From: Jiulongibacter sediminis
GTDB taxonomy: Bacteria; Bacteroidota; Bacteroidia; Cytophagales; Spirosomataceae
Direction: 5' to 3'
DNA length: 64,000 nucleotides
NCBI RefSeq assembly: GCF_001306455.1
Contig: NZ_LGTQ01000009.1
Span: forward strand, 1-64,000
Made by a program: the position numbers and the translations under genes. This document shows, one piece after another, positions 52,356-61,157 of the stretch (position 1 is its first letter; every line of letters starts with the position of its first letter). The notes beneath the pieces were generated by a model. The model did not search any database, had not been told where the DNA came from, and saw only the letters and a list, made by a program, of their open reading frames with translations.

Positions 52356-53375
52356 ATGAATTTGAAAAATGATCTGTTATTGCGTGCTGCCCGTGGAGAA
52401 GAGGTAGAGCGTGCACCAGTCTGGACGATGCGTCAGGCGGGTAGAATACTCAAAGAATACCGTGAAGTAAGAGCTAAGGCTGGCAGTTTTATTAACCTGG
52501 CGAAAAGTCCTGAAATGGCTGCTGAGGTGACCATTCAGCCGGTTGATATCCTTGGAGTGGATGCCGCAATCATTTTTTCAGATATTCTGGTGGTGCCTGA
52601 GGCCATGGATCTGCCCTATGAAATGGTAGAGAAGAAAGGCCCTTATTTCCCGAAGACCGTAAAAAGCAAGGCAGATATTGATGCATTAAATGTCAACGAT
52701 ATTGAAGATCGCTTGAGTTATGTTATAGAAGCGATTAAACTGACCAAAGAGGGTTTGGGCGGACGTGTTCCTTTAATTGGTTTTGCTGGTGCTCCATTTA
52801 CCATTTTCTGTTACATGATTGAGGGAAACGGCTCTAAAACCTTCTCTAAAGCAAAGAAAATGCTTTACACTCAGCCAGAGCTTTCTCATGCATTGTTGCA
52901 GAAAATTACAGACGTCACCATTACTTACCTGAAAGCTCAGATTAATGCCGGAGCTAACCTTATTCAGGTCTTTGATAGCTGGGCTGGTATATTATCTCCT
53001 GCTCAATATTCAGAATTTGCCACTCCATACATTGGTCAGATATGTGAAGCCATTCAGCAAGTTCCGATCACGGTTTTTGCCAAGGGAGCCTATTTTGCAC
53101 GAGAAGAGATCGGTAAGCTGGACTGCCAGGTTGTTGGGCTTGATTGGAACATGGATATTGCCGAATCGCGACTGTTGATTCCAAATAAAACGTTGCAAGG
53201 TAATCTTGATCCTTGCGTGCTTTACGCTGAGAAACCAGAGATAAAAAAGAATGTGGAGGCTATGTTGAGGGCTTTTGGTAAGCAAAAGTATATTGCCAAT
53301 CTAGGCCATGGAGTTTACCCCGACACCGAGCCCGATAAGGTGAAGTATTTCATTGATCTGGTGAAGTCATCCTGA
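52356..53375 (+). CDS. hemE: Uroporphyrinogen decarboxylase
   Basis: A 339-residue cytoplasmic enzyme converting uroporphyrinogen III to coproporphyrinogen III in heme synthesis. The substrate-binding signature [10 protein letters not shown] is at residues 21-30. [29 protein letters not shown] and [10 protein letters not shown] are family segments, and [12 protein letters not shown] closes the protein. ATG 52356 is preferred: 45 further residues upstream are open but unlike the family and lie across the -7 box. It appears to be transcribed alone. Confidence 0.95.
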   Translation: MNLKNDLLLRAARGEEVERAPVWTMRQAGRILKEYREVRAKAGSFINLAKSPEMAAEVTIQPVDILGVDAAIIFSDILVVPEAMDLPYEMVEKKGPYFPKTVKSKADIDALNVNDIEDRLSYVIEAIKLTKEGLGGRVPLIGFAGAPFTIFCYMIEGNGSKTFSKAKKMLYTQPELSHALLQKITDVTITYLKAQINAGANLIQVFDSWAGILSPAQYSEFATPYIGQICEAIQQVPITVFAKGAYFAREEIGKLDCQVVGLDWNMDIAESRLLIPNKTLQGNLDPCVLYAEKPEIKKNVEAMLRAFGKQKYIANLGHGVYPDTEPDKVKYFIDLVKSS

Positions 53376-53494
53376 TTGATAGAGCGATTTGAAACTCCTT
53401 CTTAAAATACGGTTGAATAAAAAGGGGATATTTTCGTTGTTTGGTTGAGTTGATTCAGAGTCAATTCGATTCATAAAAACAAAAATGAATTCGC

Positions 53495-54112
53495 ATGAAA
53501 AAGCTACTTGCTCTTCTTTCAATTGTTTTTTTAGTTTCCTGTCAATCTCAGGTGCCATTCAGTGGTGAGAATGCCTCTTTGGCAACACAGCATCAAAAGC
53601 TGGCCATATTACCATTTAAGGTAACTTTTAACGAAGAATACAAGCAGAGACCACAAAGATTCAACGCCAGACCTGAAGCCGAGTACTGGCGTGAGCAGGA
53701 GCGACTTGCCGGATTAGATATGCAGAAGGAGCTTTTTATGCAGATGGCTCATCAGGTGGAAAGAGGACGTTATGAACGAGTAATTCAGGATTTCAATACC
53801 ACTAACCAGCTGCTCGAGCAGGCTGGTGTTCGTTTTTACGATATTCAGGGGGCGGCGAAAGGTAACCTGGCAAGAATGCTGGGCGTAGACGCTCTAATTT
53901 ATGGAGAAACGGAGATTGTGGTTACCCCGCCAATGATGGGATTTAGTAACTCAAGAGATGGGGCCTATTCAGCGATTGTTATTTACGATGCCGGCAGCGG
54001 GCAGCCTGTTTGGCAGGAACACGTTTCTCAAAGACCTTCTAACCAGATGGACACCCCTAAGCGACTGGCAGATGATACTGCAAGATCATTGGCTAAGATG
54101 TTGCCGTATTGA
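53495..54112 (+). CDS. Lipoprotein of the CsgG/LpoB-like type
   Basis: A 205-residue lipoprotein with lipobox VSC (cysteine at residue 16). The domain after it begins LAILPFKVTFNEEY and continues with a helix rich in Q and M (LDMQKELFMQMAHQVERG), then the conserved-looking NLARMLGVDALIYGETEIV and VIYDAGSGQPVWQE. This pattern (a conserved strand-helix-strand, then GxDALIxG) is that of CsgG/LpoB/DUF799-type envelope proteins. The exact family is uncertain. The neighbours give no functional hint. Confidence 0.6.
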   Translation: MKKLLALLSIVFLVSCQSQVPFSGENASLATQHQKLAILPFKVTFNEEYKQRPQRFNARPEAEYWREQERLAGLDMQKELFMQMAHQVERGRYERVIQDFNTTNQLLEQAGVRFYDIQGAAKGNLARMLGVDALIYGETEIVVTPPMMGFSNSRDGAYSAIVIYDAGSGQPVWQEHVSQRPSNQMDTPKRLADDTARSLAKMLPY

Positions 54113-54243
54113 TTAGGCGGTCAGCTTTCGGAGGTTGGCTTTCAGCTTTCTAAATTATTCAATTCTTATTACTGTGAGAGTAAGTTGTTATTCAGCGTTT
54201 AATAAAGATTACTCCACTCTTGGATAGTGATATCAAGTATTGT

Positions 54244-54849
54244 TCACTCTAAGAAGGCAACTTTTGCGACTGGAATTATTTCACCTTTTTCCAAATATGA
54301 TTTGGATGTAGACCATTTTATCCCATTCTGTGATGTGTCTTCTATTGAAGTAATAATAAACCCGTTTTTCACGCTTATTTTTATCGGGTCTGAGAAAAAC
54401 CGTCCAAAATCTTTACCGACGTAATGGTCGATTTTTAAAGAGTCTTTTCTTAGAAATTCAAACTCACCGAAAGCATCCAGAAAGATAAAGTCTCTGTCGG
54501 GGATAATTGTGTTGAAATCAAATTTTGTCCTTGATCCAATCTCTCGTTTCAAATAAGGTAGAAAACAAATGGTATCGTCAATTTCTTTGCCTATGTAGGT
54601 AATTGAGTCTCTTGAAGCCAAATAATAGAAATTTTCAATCTTGATAGTGTCAAATTCAATACTCCTTTTCGTAAAGTAAATATTTTGAAGGCTAGTTGGA
54701 AAATAAGAGTATTTGAACTGTATGGTCTTATTATCAAAACTGACTTCAGAGGATTTCAATTCAGTGTGTAGAATGTCACCTTCACTTTTACAGTTCGTCA
54801 AAAGCAGGCCGATTCCAATCAATATGTAAAGAGATTTTTGGAAGCTCAC
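54244..54849 (-). CDS. Hypothetical lipoprotein
   Basis: A 201-residue protein. GTG at 54849 starts SFQKSLYILIGIGLLLTNC, a lipoprotein signal with cysteine 20. A TTG at 54903 overlapping the fmt stop is an alternative, but it adds hydrophobic residues that do not look like a signal. The rest is rich in beta strands (YSYFPTSLQNIYFTKRSIEF, RDFIFLDAFGEFEFLRKDSL) and matches nothing I recognise. It follows fmt on the same strand. Function unknown. Confidence 0.55.
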   Translation of the reverse strand: MSFQKSLYILIGIGLLLTNCKSEGDILHTELKSSEVSFDNKTIQFKYSYFPTSLQNIYFTKRSIEFDTIKIENFYYLASRDSITYIGKEIDDTICFLPYLKREIGSRTKFDFNTIIPDRDFIFLDAFGEFEFLRKDSLKIDHYVGKDFGRFFSDPIKISVKNGFIITSIEDTSQNGIKWSTSKSYLEKGEIIPVAKVAFLE

Positions 54850-54899
54850 GGCAATTTCAATAAGGATAAAAGTGAATTGGTAGCAAATGTAGATTTGAG

Positions 54900-55835
54900 T
54901 CAAAACCGAAAACCCCTCAAGAATTCCTCCGTTGTCATTCGTCTTTTTCCTTCCAATTGTAGTTCGGTTATGCCAAGCCAGCCATCGGCAGTTTTAAAGG
55001 CCAAAAGGTCCTTTCCATTAGAAATAACTTCCGTTAAGCTTGAATCTACCAGATCACCTTCAGGTTTTTCGTTCAGCTTTTGGGTCTGATAGATTTTCAA
55101 TGTTTTCTCCTGAAGAGTTGTCCAGGCAGCAGGGTAGGGGCTGAGGCCACGAATCAGGTTGTAGAGACTTTCTGTTTCTTTTGACCAGTCAATCTCACAG
55201 GTTTCTTTAAAAATCTTCGGTGCCGGTTTTAGCTCGTCTTCACTATTGAAAAGCTCGCTTTGAGGAATTTGCGGATAGTCATCGGCTTCAATGGCCCTCA
55301 CCGTTTTCAAGACCAGATTGGCTCCCAGTACCATCATTTCGTCATGAAGCTCACCGGCGGACATATCCTCTCGAATCGGCAGTTTCTCCGAAAACATAAT
55401 ATGGCCTGTGTCAATCTCTTTCTCAATGAAAAAGGTGGTCACACCTGTTTCTTTTTCACCGTTTATAATAGCCCAGTTAATAGGAGCAGCACCGCGGTAT
55501 TGCGGCAGCAGTGAGCCGTGGAGGTTGAACGTGCCTTTTGTCGGCATATTCCATACCATTTCAGGTAACATTCTAAACGCTACTACCACCTGTAAATCAG
55601 CTTTGTATGAGGCTAGTTCTTCCAAAAAATCAGGACTTTTCAGGCGGGTAGGCTGAAGTACCGGAATTCCCTGCTCAACAGCATATTTTTTAACAGGAGT
55701 CTCCCTCAGCTTTTGCCCTCGTCCAGCTGGTTTATCCGGTGCAGTGATTACGGCGACAACATTGACCTTATTTTCGACCAAAGTTTTGAGGGTTTCAACC
55801 GCAAAATCGGGAGTACCCATGAAAATTATTCGCAT
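54900..55835 (-). CDS. fmt: Methionyl-tRNA formyltransferase
   Basis: A 311-residue enzyme that formylates initiator Met-tRNA. The N-terminal Rossmann domain has IIFMGTPDFAVETLKTL. The catalytic region contains FNLHGSLLPQYRGAAPINWA with the conserved SLLPxYRG motif. A C-terminal anticodon-binding-like domain follows (PYPAAWTTLQEKTLKIY). It is divergent from greA, with a -7-like box at 55856-55863. Its stop region overlaps the possible TTG of the downstream lipoprotein gene. Confidence 0.95.
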   Translation of the reverse strand: MRIIFMGTPDFAVETLKTLVENKVNVVAVITAPDKPAGRGQKLRETPVKKYAVEQGIPVLQPTRLKSPDFLEELASYKADLQVVVAFRMLPEMVWNMPTKGTFNLHGSLLPQYRGAAPINWAIINGEKETGVTTFFIEKEIDTGHIMFSEKLPIREDMSAGELHDEMMVLGANLVLKTVRAIEADDYPQIPQSELFNSEDELKPAPKIFKETCEIDWSKETESLYNLIRGLSPYPAAWTTLQEKTLKIYQTQKLNEKPEGDLVDSSLTEVISNGKDLLAFKTADGWLGITELQLEGKRRMTTEEFLRGFRF

Positions 55836-55855
55836 ATAGAAGCTGTATTTTGCTG

Positions 55856-55863
55856 CAAAACTA
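55856..55863 (-). promoter_or_regulatory. -7 box of fmt
   Basis: The minus strand reads TAGTTTTG, an exact TAnnTTTG match, 20 bases before the fmt ATG. No -33 partner is clear. Confidence 0.4.
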
Positions 55864-55897
55864 TGAAATATTGCGTCTTATATTCTTTTTTAAGCAT

Positions 55898-55928
55898 ATT
55901 GCGATGCCAAGATTAATTTGTAATTTTG
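55898..55928 (+). promoter_or_regulatory. Promoter of the greA leader
   Basis: ATTG (55898-55901), 19 bases, TAATTTTG (55921-55928): a close match to the Bacteroidota consensus. It predicts a transcript start near 55934, about 184 bases before the greA ATG. Confidence 0.6.
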
Positions 55929-55933
55929 ATTCT

Positions 55934-56054
55934 CAAATAAGTTAAATGATAAACAGAACGCACATTTATCTCGACCGTCAGCGACACTGATACAGTTTCA
56001 TGATATCTGATTAAGATTCAATGGAACGGTCGATTATCGCCGTTCTTTTTTTTT
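55934..56054 (+). ncRNA. greA leader RNA with short ORF and antiterminator/terminator pair
   Basis: Predicted transcript of about 120 nt from the promoter at 55898-55928 to the terminator at 56024-56054. It contains a 14-codon ORF (55946-55990, MINRTHIYLDRQRH). Segment TCGACCGT (55971-55978, inside that ORF) is perfectly complementary to ACGGTCGA (56026-56033), which is also the left arm of the terminator, so the two pairings exclude each other. This is the arrangement of an attenuator. In E. coli greA, a leader terminator produces the small RNA GraL; here a comparable product could exist. Inference from sequence only. Confidence 0.5.
56024..56054 (+). terminator. First terminator in the greA leader
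   Basis: GAACGG (56024-56029) pairs with CCGTTC (56040-56045), with inner CGA/TCG, followed by nine T. It lies 63 bases before the greA start, so greA transcription from the upstream promoter must pass it. Confidence 0.8.
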
Positions 56055-56057
56055 CTA

Positions 56058-56089
56058 CCCTTGGCAAAATGCTGAGGGCAATTTTTTTT
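56058..56089 (+). terminator. Second terminator-like hairpin in the greA leader
   Basis: CCCTTGGC (56058-56065) pairs with GCTGAGGG (56071-56078), two GU pairs, five-base loop, then CAA and eight T. It follows the first terminator after 3 bases and precedes the greA ATG by 28 bases. Confidence 0.6.
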
Positions 56090-56117
56090 CAAGTACGAAG
56101 ATTAATACATACTTAAT

Positions 56118-56591
56118 ATGTCAAAGTATCAATATTACACCCAGGAGGGGTATGATAAACTGAAGAATAAACTTCAGGATATGAAAACCAAGGGGCGTCA
56201 GGATATCGCCCGCCAGATCGCCGAAGCCAGAGATAAGGGCGACCTCTCAGAAAATGCAGAATATGATGCTGCAAAAGATGCCCAGGGGCTGCTTGAAACT
56301 GAGATTTCAAAGCTTGAAAACACCATGGCAAACGCCCGTATTCTGGACGAATCGGCTATTGATAATTCAAAGGTTTCATTGCTTAACAAGGTCACAATTA
56401 AAAATGTGAAGAACGGAGCCAAAATGACCTATACTCTTGTGGCTGAAGAAGAGGCGAATCTGAAAGAAGGTAAAATCTCTGTCAATTCACCGTTTGCAAA
56501 AGGTCTGCTTGGTAAGGCACTTGGAGATAAAGCCGAAATCCAGACTCCCGGTGGTATTGTAGAGGTGGAGGTGATGGAAATCAGTATGTAA
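56118..56591 (+). CDS. greA: Transcript cleavage factor GreA
   Basis: A 157-residue factor that enters the RNA polymerase secondary channel and stimulates cleavage of backtracked transcripts. The N-terminal coiled coil (residues 1-75) carries the tip GDLSENAEYDAAKDAQ with the catalytic acidic pair (D42 and E45). The C-terminal FKBP-like domain holds VNSPFAKGLLGKALGDK. Control by two terminator-like structures in its own leader is indicated by the sequence. A HIT-family gene follows after one base. Confidence 0.96.
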   Translation: MSKYQYYTQEGYDKLKNKLQDMKTKGRQDIARQIAEARDKGDLSENAEYDAAKDAQGLLETEISKLENTMANARILDESAIDNSKVSLLNKVTIKNVKNGAKMTYTLVAEEEANLKEGKISVNSPFAKGLLGKALGDKAEIQTPGGIVEVEVMEISM

Positions 56592-56592
56592 T

Positions 56593-56982
56593 ATGGCTTC
56601 GATATTTTCAAAAATAGTAGCAGGTGAAATCCCTTGCCATAAAATAGCCGAGAACGATGACTTCTTGGCTTTTTTGGATGTATTTCCATGTGCAAAAGGT
56701 CATACGCTGGTGATTCCTAAGAAGGAAGTAGACTATATCTTTGACGTTGATGAGGAAACTTACATGGGTCTTATGGCTTTTGCCCGACAAATAGAACCGG
56801 CTATCAAAAAGGCTATACCATGTAAAAGAATAGGAGTGGCTGTGATAGGTCTTGAAGTACCTCACACGCATGTTCACCTGATTCCGATGAACAGCATGGC
56901 CGATATGAATTTTAATAGCAAGCTGAAACTCTCTCAGGATGAGTTAATAGAAATTGCAGAGCGTATTCGCTCGTATATTTAA
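56593..56982 (+). CDS. HIT family hydrolase
   Basis: A 129-residue histidine-triad protein. The nucleotide-binding start is FSKIVAGEIPCHKIAEND, and the active-site triad is HTHVHL at residues 95-100. HIT proteins hydrolyse nucleoside phosphoramidates and similar compounds. It is 1 base after greA, so both are translated from the same message. The substrate is not determined. Confidence 0.93.
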   Translation: MASIFSKIVAGEIPCHKIAENDDFLAFLDVFPCAKGHTLVIPKKEVDYIFDVDEETYMGLMAFARQIEPAIKKAIPCKRIGVAVIGLEVPHTHVHLIPMNSMADMNFNSKLKLSQDELIEIAERIRSYI

Positions 56983-57050
56983 TTGGGAATTGGGCTGAAA
57001 AGGCTGTACATTGAAATTGTAATTTTCAATTCACTAAAAACAACAAAATT

Positions 57051-57251
57051 ATGGTAGTTAAAGTAATAGAACTGATCGCATCATCTGATAAAAGCATCGA
57101 AGACGCCATGCAGAAAGCAGTGTCTGAAGCTTCAAAAACCATCAAAAATATTGATTCGGTTTATGTGAAAGATATCAAGGCTCATGTAGAAGATGGTAAA
57201 ATCACAACTTATGGTGTGATCTGTAACCTATCCTTCAGAGTGGGTGCTTAA
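57051..57251 (+). CDS. Dodecin, flavin-binding protein
   Basis: A 66-residue dodecin: MVVKVIELIASSDKSIEDAM, then KNIDSVYVKDIKAHVEDGKI, the usual beta-alpha-beta-beta unit. Dodecins form hollow 12-mers that bind flavin and buffer it. It has no gene partner apart from the greA-HIT pair upstream. Its stop overlaps that of the convergent gpsA by 4 bases, and a terminator for its strand lies inside gpsA (57275-57300). Confidence 0.93.
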   Translation: MVVKVIELIASSDKSIEDAMQKAVSEASKTIKNIDSVYVKDIKAHVEDGKITTYGVICNLSFRVGA

Positions 57252-58237
57252 AACAGACTGTTTTTTAAAGAATTAAACTCCTTCTTAAGGGAGTTTTTTT
57301 CGTATAAAACAGCGTGGGCAAATCGTGTGATGGGCATGTCAATCTGCCACTGCTCATTCAGCTTAGCTATGCTTTTAACTGCATAGTAGCCTTCTGCAAT
57401 CATGTTCATTTCAAGCTGTGCCGTTTTTACGGAATATCCACGCCCAATCATATTTCCAAAAGAGCGGTTTCTGCTGAATTGTGAATAAGCCGTGACCAAT
57501 AAATCGCCCAAATAGGCCGAAGCGTTCAGCTCTCTTTCTGCCGGAGCAACAGCACTGAGAAGACGTTTGATTTCAAGCATGGCGTTTGAGACCATAACCG
57601 CCTGAAAATTATCTCCGGCACCCAAACCATGGGTTATTCCGCAAGCCAGAGCTACAATATTCTTCATTACAGCAGTATACTCTACTCCGTACAAATCTGA
57701 AATGGCAGAGGTTCTCACATACCGACAGTTCATGAGGTCTGCAAAGTTTTCAGCCAAACTAATGTCCGGGGAGGCAATTGTGAGGTAAGAGTTTTTTTCA
57801 AAAGCGACTTCCTCTGCATGGCAGGGCCCTGCAATGGCTGCCTGACGTTCTAAAGGCACCTGATACTTCTCTTTGATAAAGTCAGTCACGAGCTGATGCG
57901 TTTCAGGAATCATCCCCTTTATGGCCGAAATGACCGCTTTGTTTTCAAAGTGTTTTAATGAAAGGTCATTTAAAGATTCAGCAAGAAAAGCTGCGGGTAC
58001 AGCAAGTATGATGATTTCTGAGCCTTTAACAGCATCTTTGATTTTGTGGTAAGCTTTTACTTTTGAAGGGTGAAACTCAACACTACTCAGGTATTTGGGG
58101 TTATGGTGAAGCTTTCTGATATGCTCCACAGCATCGGCATTTCGCATCCACCACCTTATGTTGATGCGGCTATTTTCTGAGAGAATTTTAACAATGGCTG
58201 TAGCCCAGCTACCACCGCCTATTACACTAACCTTCAT
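57248..58237 (-). CDS. gpsA: NAD(P)H-dependent glycerol-3-phosphate dehydrogenase
   Basis: A 329-residue cytosolic enzyme reducing dihydroxyacetone phosphate to sn-glycerol 3-phosphate for phospholipid synthesis. The nucleotide site is VIGGGSWATAIVKIL near the N-terminus. AIKGMIPE, IAGPCHAEEVAFEKNSYL and EYTAVMKNIVALACGITHGLGAGDN (split here at the catalytic lysine) mark the family. The last 22 residues are encoded across the dodecin terminator stem. A minus-strand terminator separates it from the efflux genes upstream. Confidence 0.94.
   Translation of the reverse strand: MKVSVIGGGSWATAIVKILSENSRINIRWWMRNADAVEHIRKLHHNPKYLSSVEFHPSKVKAYHKIKDAVKGSEIIILAVPAAFLAESLNDLSLKHFENKAVISAIKGMIPETHQLVTDFIKEKYQVPLERQAAIAGPCHAEEVAFEKNSYLTIASPDISLAENFADLMNCRYVRTSAISDLYGVEYTAVMKNIVALACGITHGLGAGDNFQAVMVSNAMLEIKRLLSAVAPAERELNASAYLGDLLVTAYSQFSRNRSFGNMIGRGYSVKTAQLEMNMIAEGYYAVKSIAKLNEQWQIDMPITRFAHAVLYEKNSLKKEFNSLKNSLF
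57275..57300 (+). terminator. Terminator of dodecin, inside gpsA coding sequence
   Basis: AAACTCC (57275-57281) pairs with GGAGTTT (57290-57296), followed by four more T. It lies 24 bases after the dodecin stop and encodes part of the gpsA C-terminus on the other strand. Confidence 0.55.
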
Positions 58238-58248
58238 TCTTCAAAGAT

Positions 58249-58278
58249 AAAAAGAAAGGAGACCCTGAGGCCTCCTTT
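58249..58278 (-). terminator. Terminator after the efflux adaptor gene
   Basis: Minus strand AAAGGAG pairs with CTCCTTT (58272-58278 with 58255-58261), then CTTTTT. It lies between the adaptor gene stop (58303) and the gpsA start (58237). Confidence 0.7.
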
Positions 58279-58302
58279 TCAAAAAACAATATGTTTGGAC
58301 TG

Positions 58303-59685
58303 CTATTCTTTTTCAGGCTTTTCCTCTTCCTTTTTAGCGATAACCGCCTTTCCATCTTTCAGACGTTTAGAAACCTCAATATATGGACCGGAGATAATCT
58401 CTTCTCCGGCTTCAAGTCCTTCAAGAATTTCAATAGTACCAGCCTGTGTATCGGTTATGCCAGTCTTAACCTCCTTGATTTTGGCCTTGCCGCCTTCGTT
58501 GACAAATACAATTTCTTTGACCTCAACTTCGGCCTCTGGTGCACTTTCTTCCACGGCTCCCAATCCCATTCCATTCTCATTTTCGTCAGAGTTGCCCCCG
58601 TCACCGCTTCTGGTGGTGACAGCCGCGATTGGTACTGTTAAAACATTATTTTTTCTTTCTGTAATAATATCTACAGTCGCTGTCATACCCGGCTTAAATG
58701 GATATCTTCTTTCGGCCAACAGATCGCTGTAAGATTCAGGGAGAATGTTAATTCTTACTTCAAACTCAGTTACAGCCTCGGTAGAGTTAGCATTTGCCGT
58801 TAAATCACTGCCACTGCCGTTGGCGGTATTTGCAATCTGTGTTATTACACCTTTAAAAGTTTTATCCAGACTGCTGTAGGCGTCTACATCAATGATGGCA
58901 GTATCGCCACGCTGTACCCTAACAATATCATTTTCATTGACATTGACCCTCACTTCCATATTGTTGAGGTTTGCGATACGAAGCATTTCTGTACCCGCCA
59001 TTTGCGAAGTTCCTACTACTCTTTCACCCAGCTCTACGTCGAGTTTTGAAACAATACCACTCATTGGAGCATAGATATTGGTTTTTCTGAGGTTTTCGCT
59101 CGCGTCTTTGAGGCTGGCCTCAGCACTTCTGATGGCGTATTCAGCGGCATTATAATTTGCCTTTGCAGCTTCCAGATCTTGTTTTGCAATTCTGTAATTT
59201 GTTTCGGCGACCTCAAAATCAGATTGAGAAATCACCTTATCAGCCAATAATTTCTGCTGTCTTTTAAAGTCAAGTTCAGATCTCAATAATTGCGATTCAG
59301 CACGGGCAATCTGTGATTTTGACTGCTCGGCACTGGCTTTGGCCTGATTTACCCCTGCTCTGAAACGCTCAACCACTGAAATGTAGTTTTCAGGCTGAAT
59401 GCGTAGCAATAGCTGGCCTTTTTGAACGGAGTCACCTTCTTCGATGAACAAACCGATGATTTCACCCGGAACATCCGGTGATATTTTCACTTCCAGTTCA
59501 GGTTGAATTTTTCCTGAGGCAGAAACAGTTTCTACGAGGTCAGTTTTTGCTACTGTCGTAAATTCTACCTCAGAGGCCTCTTCTTTGCCGATCCAGCCCA
59601 TTTTCTTCCCGACAAGCAGAAAGGCTACGAATGCCAGAGCAACGGCTCCTATAATATACCAGGTCTTGTTTGACTTCTTTTTCAT
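58303..59685 (-). CDS. Efflux pump periplasmic adaptor (HlyD/RND type)
   Basis: A 460-residue membrane-fusion protein: one N-terminal transmembrane helix (about residues 8-27), a lipoyl-like half (VSASGKIQPELEVKISPDVP, then VKISPDVPGEIIGLFIEEGD), a long alpha-helical hairpin (about residues 100-200) and the second lipoyl half (TNIYAPMSGIVSKLDVELGE). The C-terminal 60 residues form the membrane-proximal domain. It should bridge an inner-membrane pump to the outer-membrane channel, whose gene lies 11 bases upstream. No pump gene is in the window, and a terminator follows, so the partner is encoded elsewhere. Confidence 0.9.
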   Translation of the reverse strand: MKKKSNKTWYIIGAVALAFVAFLLVGKKMGWIGKEEASEVEFTTVAKTDLVETVSASGKIQPELEVKISPDVPGEIIGLFIEEGDSVQKGQLLLRIQPENYISVVERFRAGVNQAKASAEQSKSQIARAESQLLRSELDFKRQQKLLADKVISQSDFEVAETNYRIAKQDLEAAKANYNAAEYAIRSAEASLKDASENLRKTNIYAPMSGIVSKLDVELGERVVGTSQMAGTEMLRIANLNNMEVRVNVNENDIVRVQRGDTAIIDVDAYSSLDKTFKGVITQIANTANGSGSDLTANANSTEAVTEFEVRINILPESYSDLLAERRYPFKPGMTATVDIITERKNNVLTVPIAAVTTRSGDGGNSDENENGMGLGAVEESAPEAEVEVKEIVFVNEGGKAKIKEVKTGITDTQAGTIEILEGLEAGEEIISGPYIEVSKRLKDGKAVIAKKEEEKPEKE

Positions 59686-59696
59686 GTATTTAAGTG

Positions 59697-61157
59697 TTAG
59701 AATTCAAGAGGTTTGTTTTGGTAGAAATCCAGAATTTTAATTCGGAAAATATAATCGTATTTCGCCTGAACTAGATTGGCCTGAGCCTGATCAAGCTGTG
59801 TACGGGCAAGATTGTAGTCTACATAATTAGAGGCCCCGGCATTATAACTGGCTTCAGCAGCTTCAAAGGCTCTTTGCAATGCATCTACCTGAACCTGATT
59901 GGCTGAGTATGCCTTGGCGGCATTTTGCATATTGATGTAGGCCTGATCAATGTTTTGACGAATTCCCAAAAGCGTATTCTCTGTATTCAACTCCGATTGC
60001 AATTGCTGTATTTTGGCTGATTGCATCTGGTATTTTTTATTGAATCCGTTGAAAATAGGAATCTGCATAGAAATACCGAGGTTCATGTTTTGGTTATTAC
60101 CCAATTGATTGAAGTAGGGGATGCCCACCTGATCATACGACGGCTGTTGAAAATCTACGGTAAAAGGTACTGTTTCACCCTGAAAGACAGTTGTGGCAGT
60201 CACAGTTTGTGTATCAAAGCCGTTCGGGATAAGGTTTTTGGCTGCTGTAGAATAGGCTGTACCCCAGTTTCCGTTTACCATAACCGTTGGCAGGCCAACA
60301 GATTTGGCAATCTGAATATTTTTTACCGCCATCTGTTCTCTGATGTCTGAAGCTTTAATCTCGGGGAGGTAATTGATGGCTGCCTCGTAAACCTGACCTG
60401 CAGACTCAGGGTAAAGTTGAATTGACGGGTTAGGAACATCAATGCGGCTAACAGTAAATGGTCTGTTATCCGTGAGGTTCATGGCTTGTTTTAGTGTCAG
60501 AATCGCAGTTTCGTACTGATTTTGGCTGTTAACCAATTGAAGTTCATTATTAGCCAATTGGGCATTGAGGTTAAAAATGTTGGTCTCAGGCAATGATCCG
60601 GCCTGAACCATCTTCTCAGTTCTTTCAAGTTGTAAGCGGGTAACCTCCACATTTTTCTCAGCAACGGTGATCATATCCTGAGCTGAAAGAACATTGACAT
60701 AGGCCACGGCAATTTGCAGAGAGATATTGTTTTTCTGAGCAGCCAAATCCATTCTTGAAGCTTCTAGGTCGAGTGTGCTACGGTCAATTGTATTCTTTAT
60801 ACGAAGGCCGTTATAGAGGATATAATTTGCTCCCACTCCCATCGAGTTGGTAGCAATTGTAGACGTCACAATATCGTTTGAGAATGGGTCAATGTTACGG
60901 CCGAAGTTCGAGTTTAGTCCAAATTGACCATTGGCTGACGGCAATCTGTCAGCTCTGGCCTGATTCAGAGCATTCAGACTATTTTCAATAGCGAGTTCGC
61001 TTTGTCTCAGGGCTATATTGTGACTAAGTGCGTAATCTATACACTCTTTGAGGGTATAGCCAGGTGTCTCTTCAGCACCTGAAAGCCGGGTTTGTGCATT
61101 TGATACTAACACGGCTGATAAAAAGACAAAAGTGAAGGCCAGTAATATTTTTTTCAT
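59697..61157 (-). CDS. TolC-family outer-membrane efflux protein
   Basis: A 486-residue outer-membrane channel protein: signal peptide (ending SNAQ), then two TolC-type halves. The first has YTLKECIDYALSHNIALRQSEL, the second helices rich in A, Q and N (AAKAYSANQVQVDALQRAFE). SYNAGASNYVDYNLARTQLDQ is the typical closing motif. It starts the two-gene efflux unit with the adaptor 11 bases downstream. Confidence 0.93.
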   Translation of the reverse strand: MKKILLAFTFVFLSAVLVSNAQTRLSGAEETPGYTLKECIDYALSHNIALRQSELAIENSLNALNQARADRLPSANGQFGLNSNFGRNIDPFSNDIVTSTIATNSMGVGANYILYNGLRIKNTIDRSTLDLEASRMDLAAQKNNISLQIAVAYVNVLSAQDMITVAEKNVEVTRLQLERTEKMVQAGSLPETNIFNLNAQLANNELQLVNSQNQYETAILTLKQAMNLTDNRPFTVSRIDVPNPSIQLYPESAGQVYEAAINYLPEIKASDIREQMAVKNIQIAKSVGLPTVMVNGNWGTAYSTAAKNLIPNGFDTQTVTATTVFQGETVPFTVDFQQPSYDQVGIPYFNQLGNNQNMNLGISMQIPIFNGFNKKYQMQSAKIQQLQSELNTENTLLGIRQNIDQAYINMQNAAKAYSANQVQVDALQRAFEAAEASYNAGASNYVDYNLARTQLDQAQANLVQAKYDYIFRIKILDFYQNKPLEF

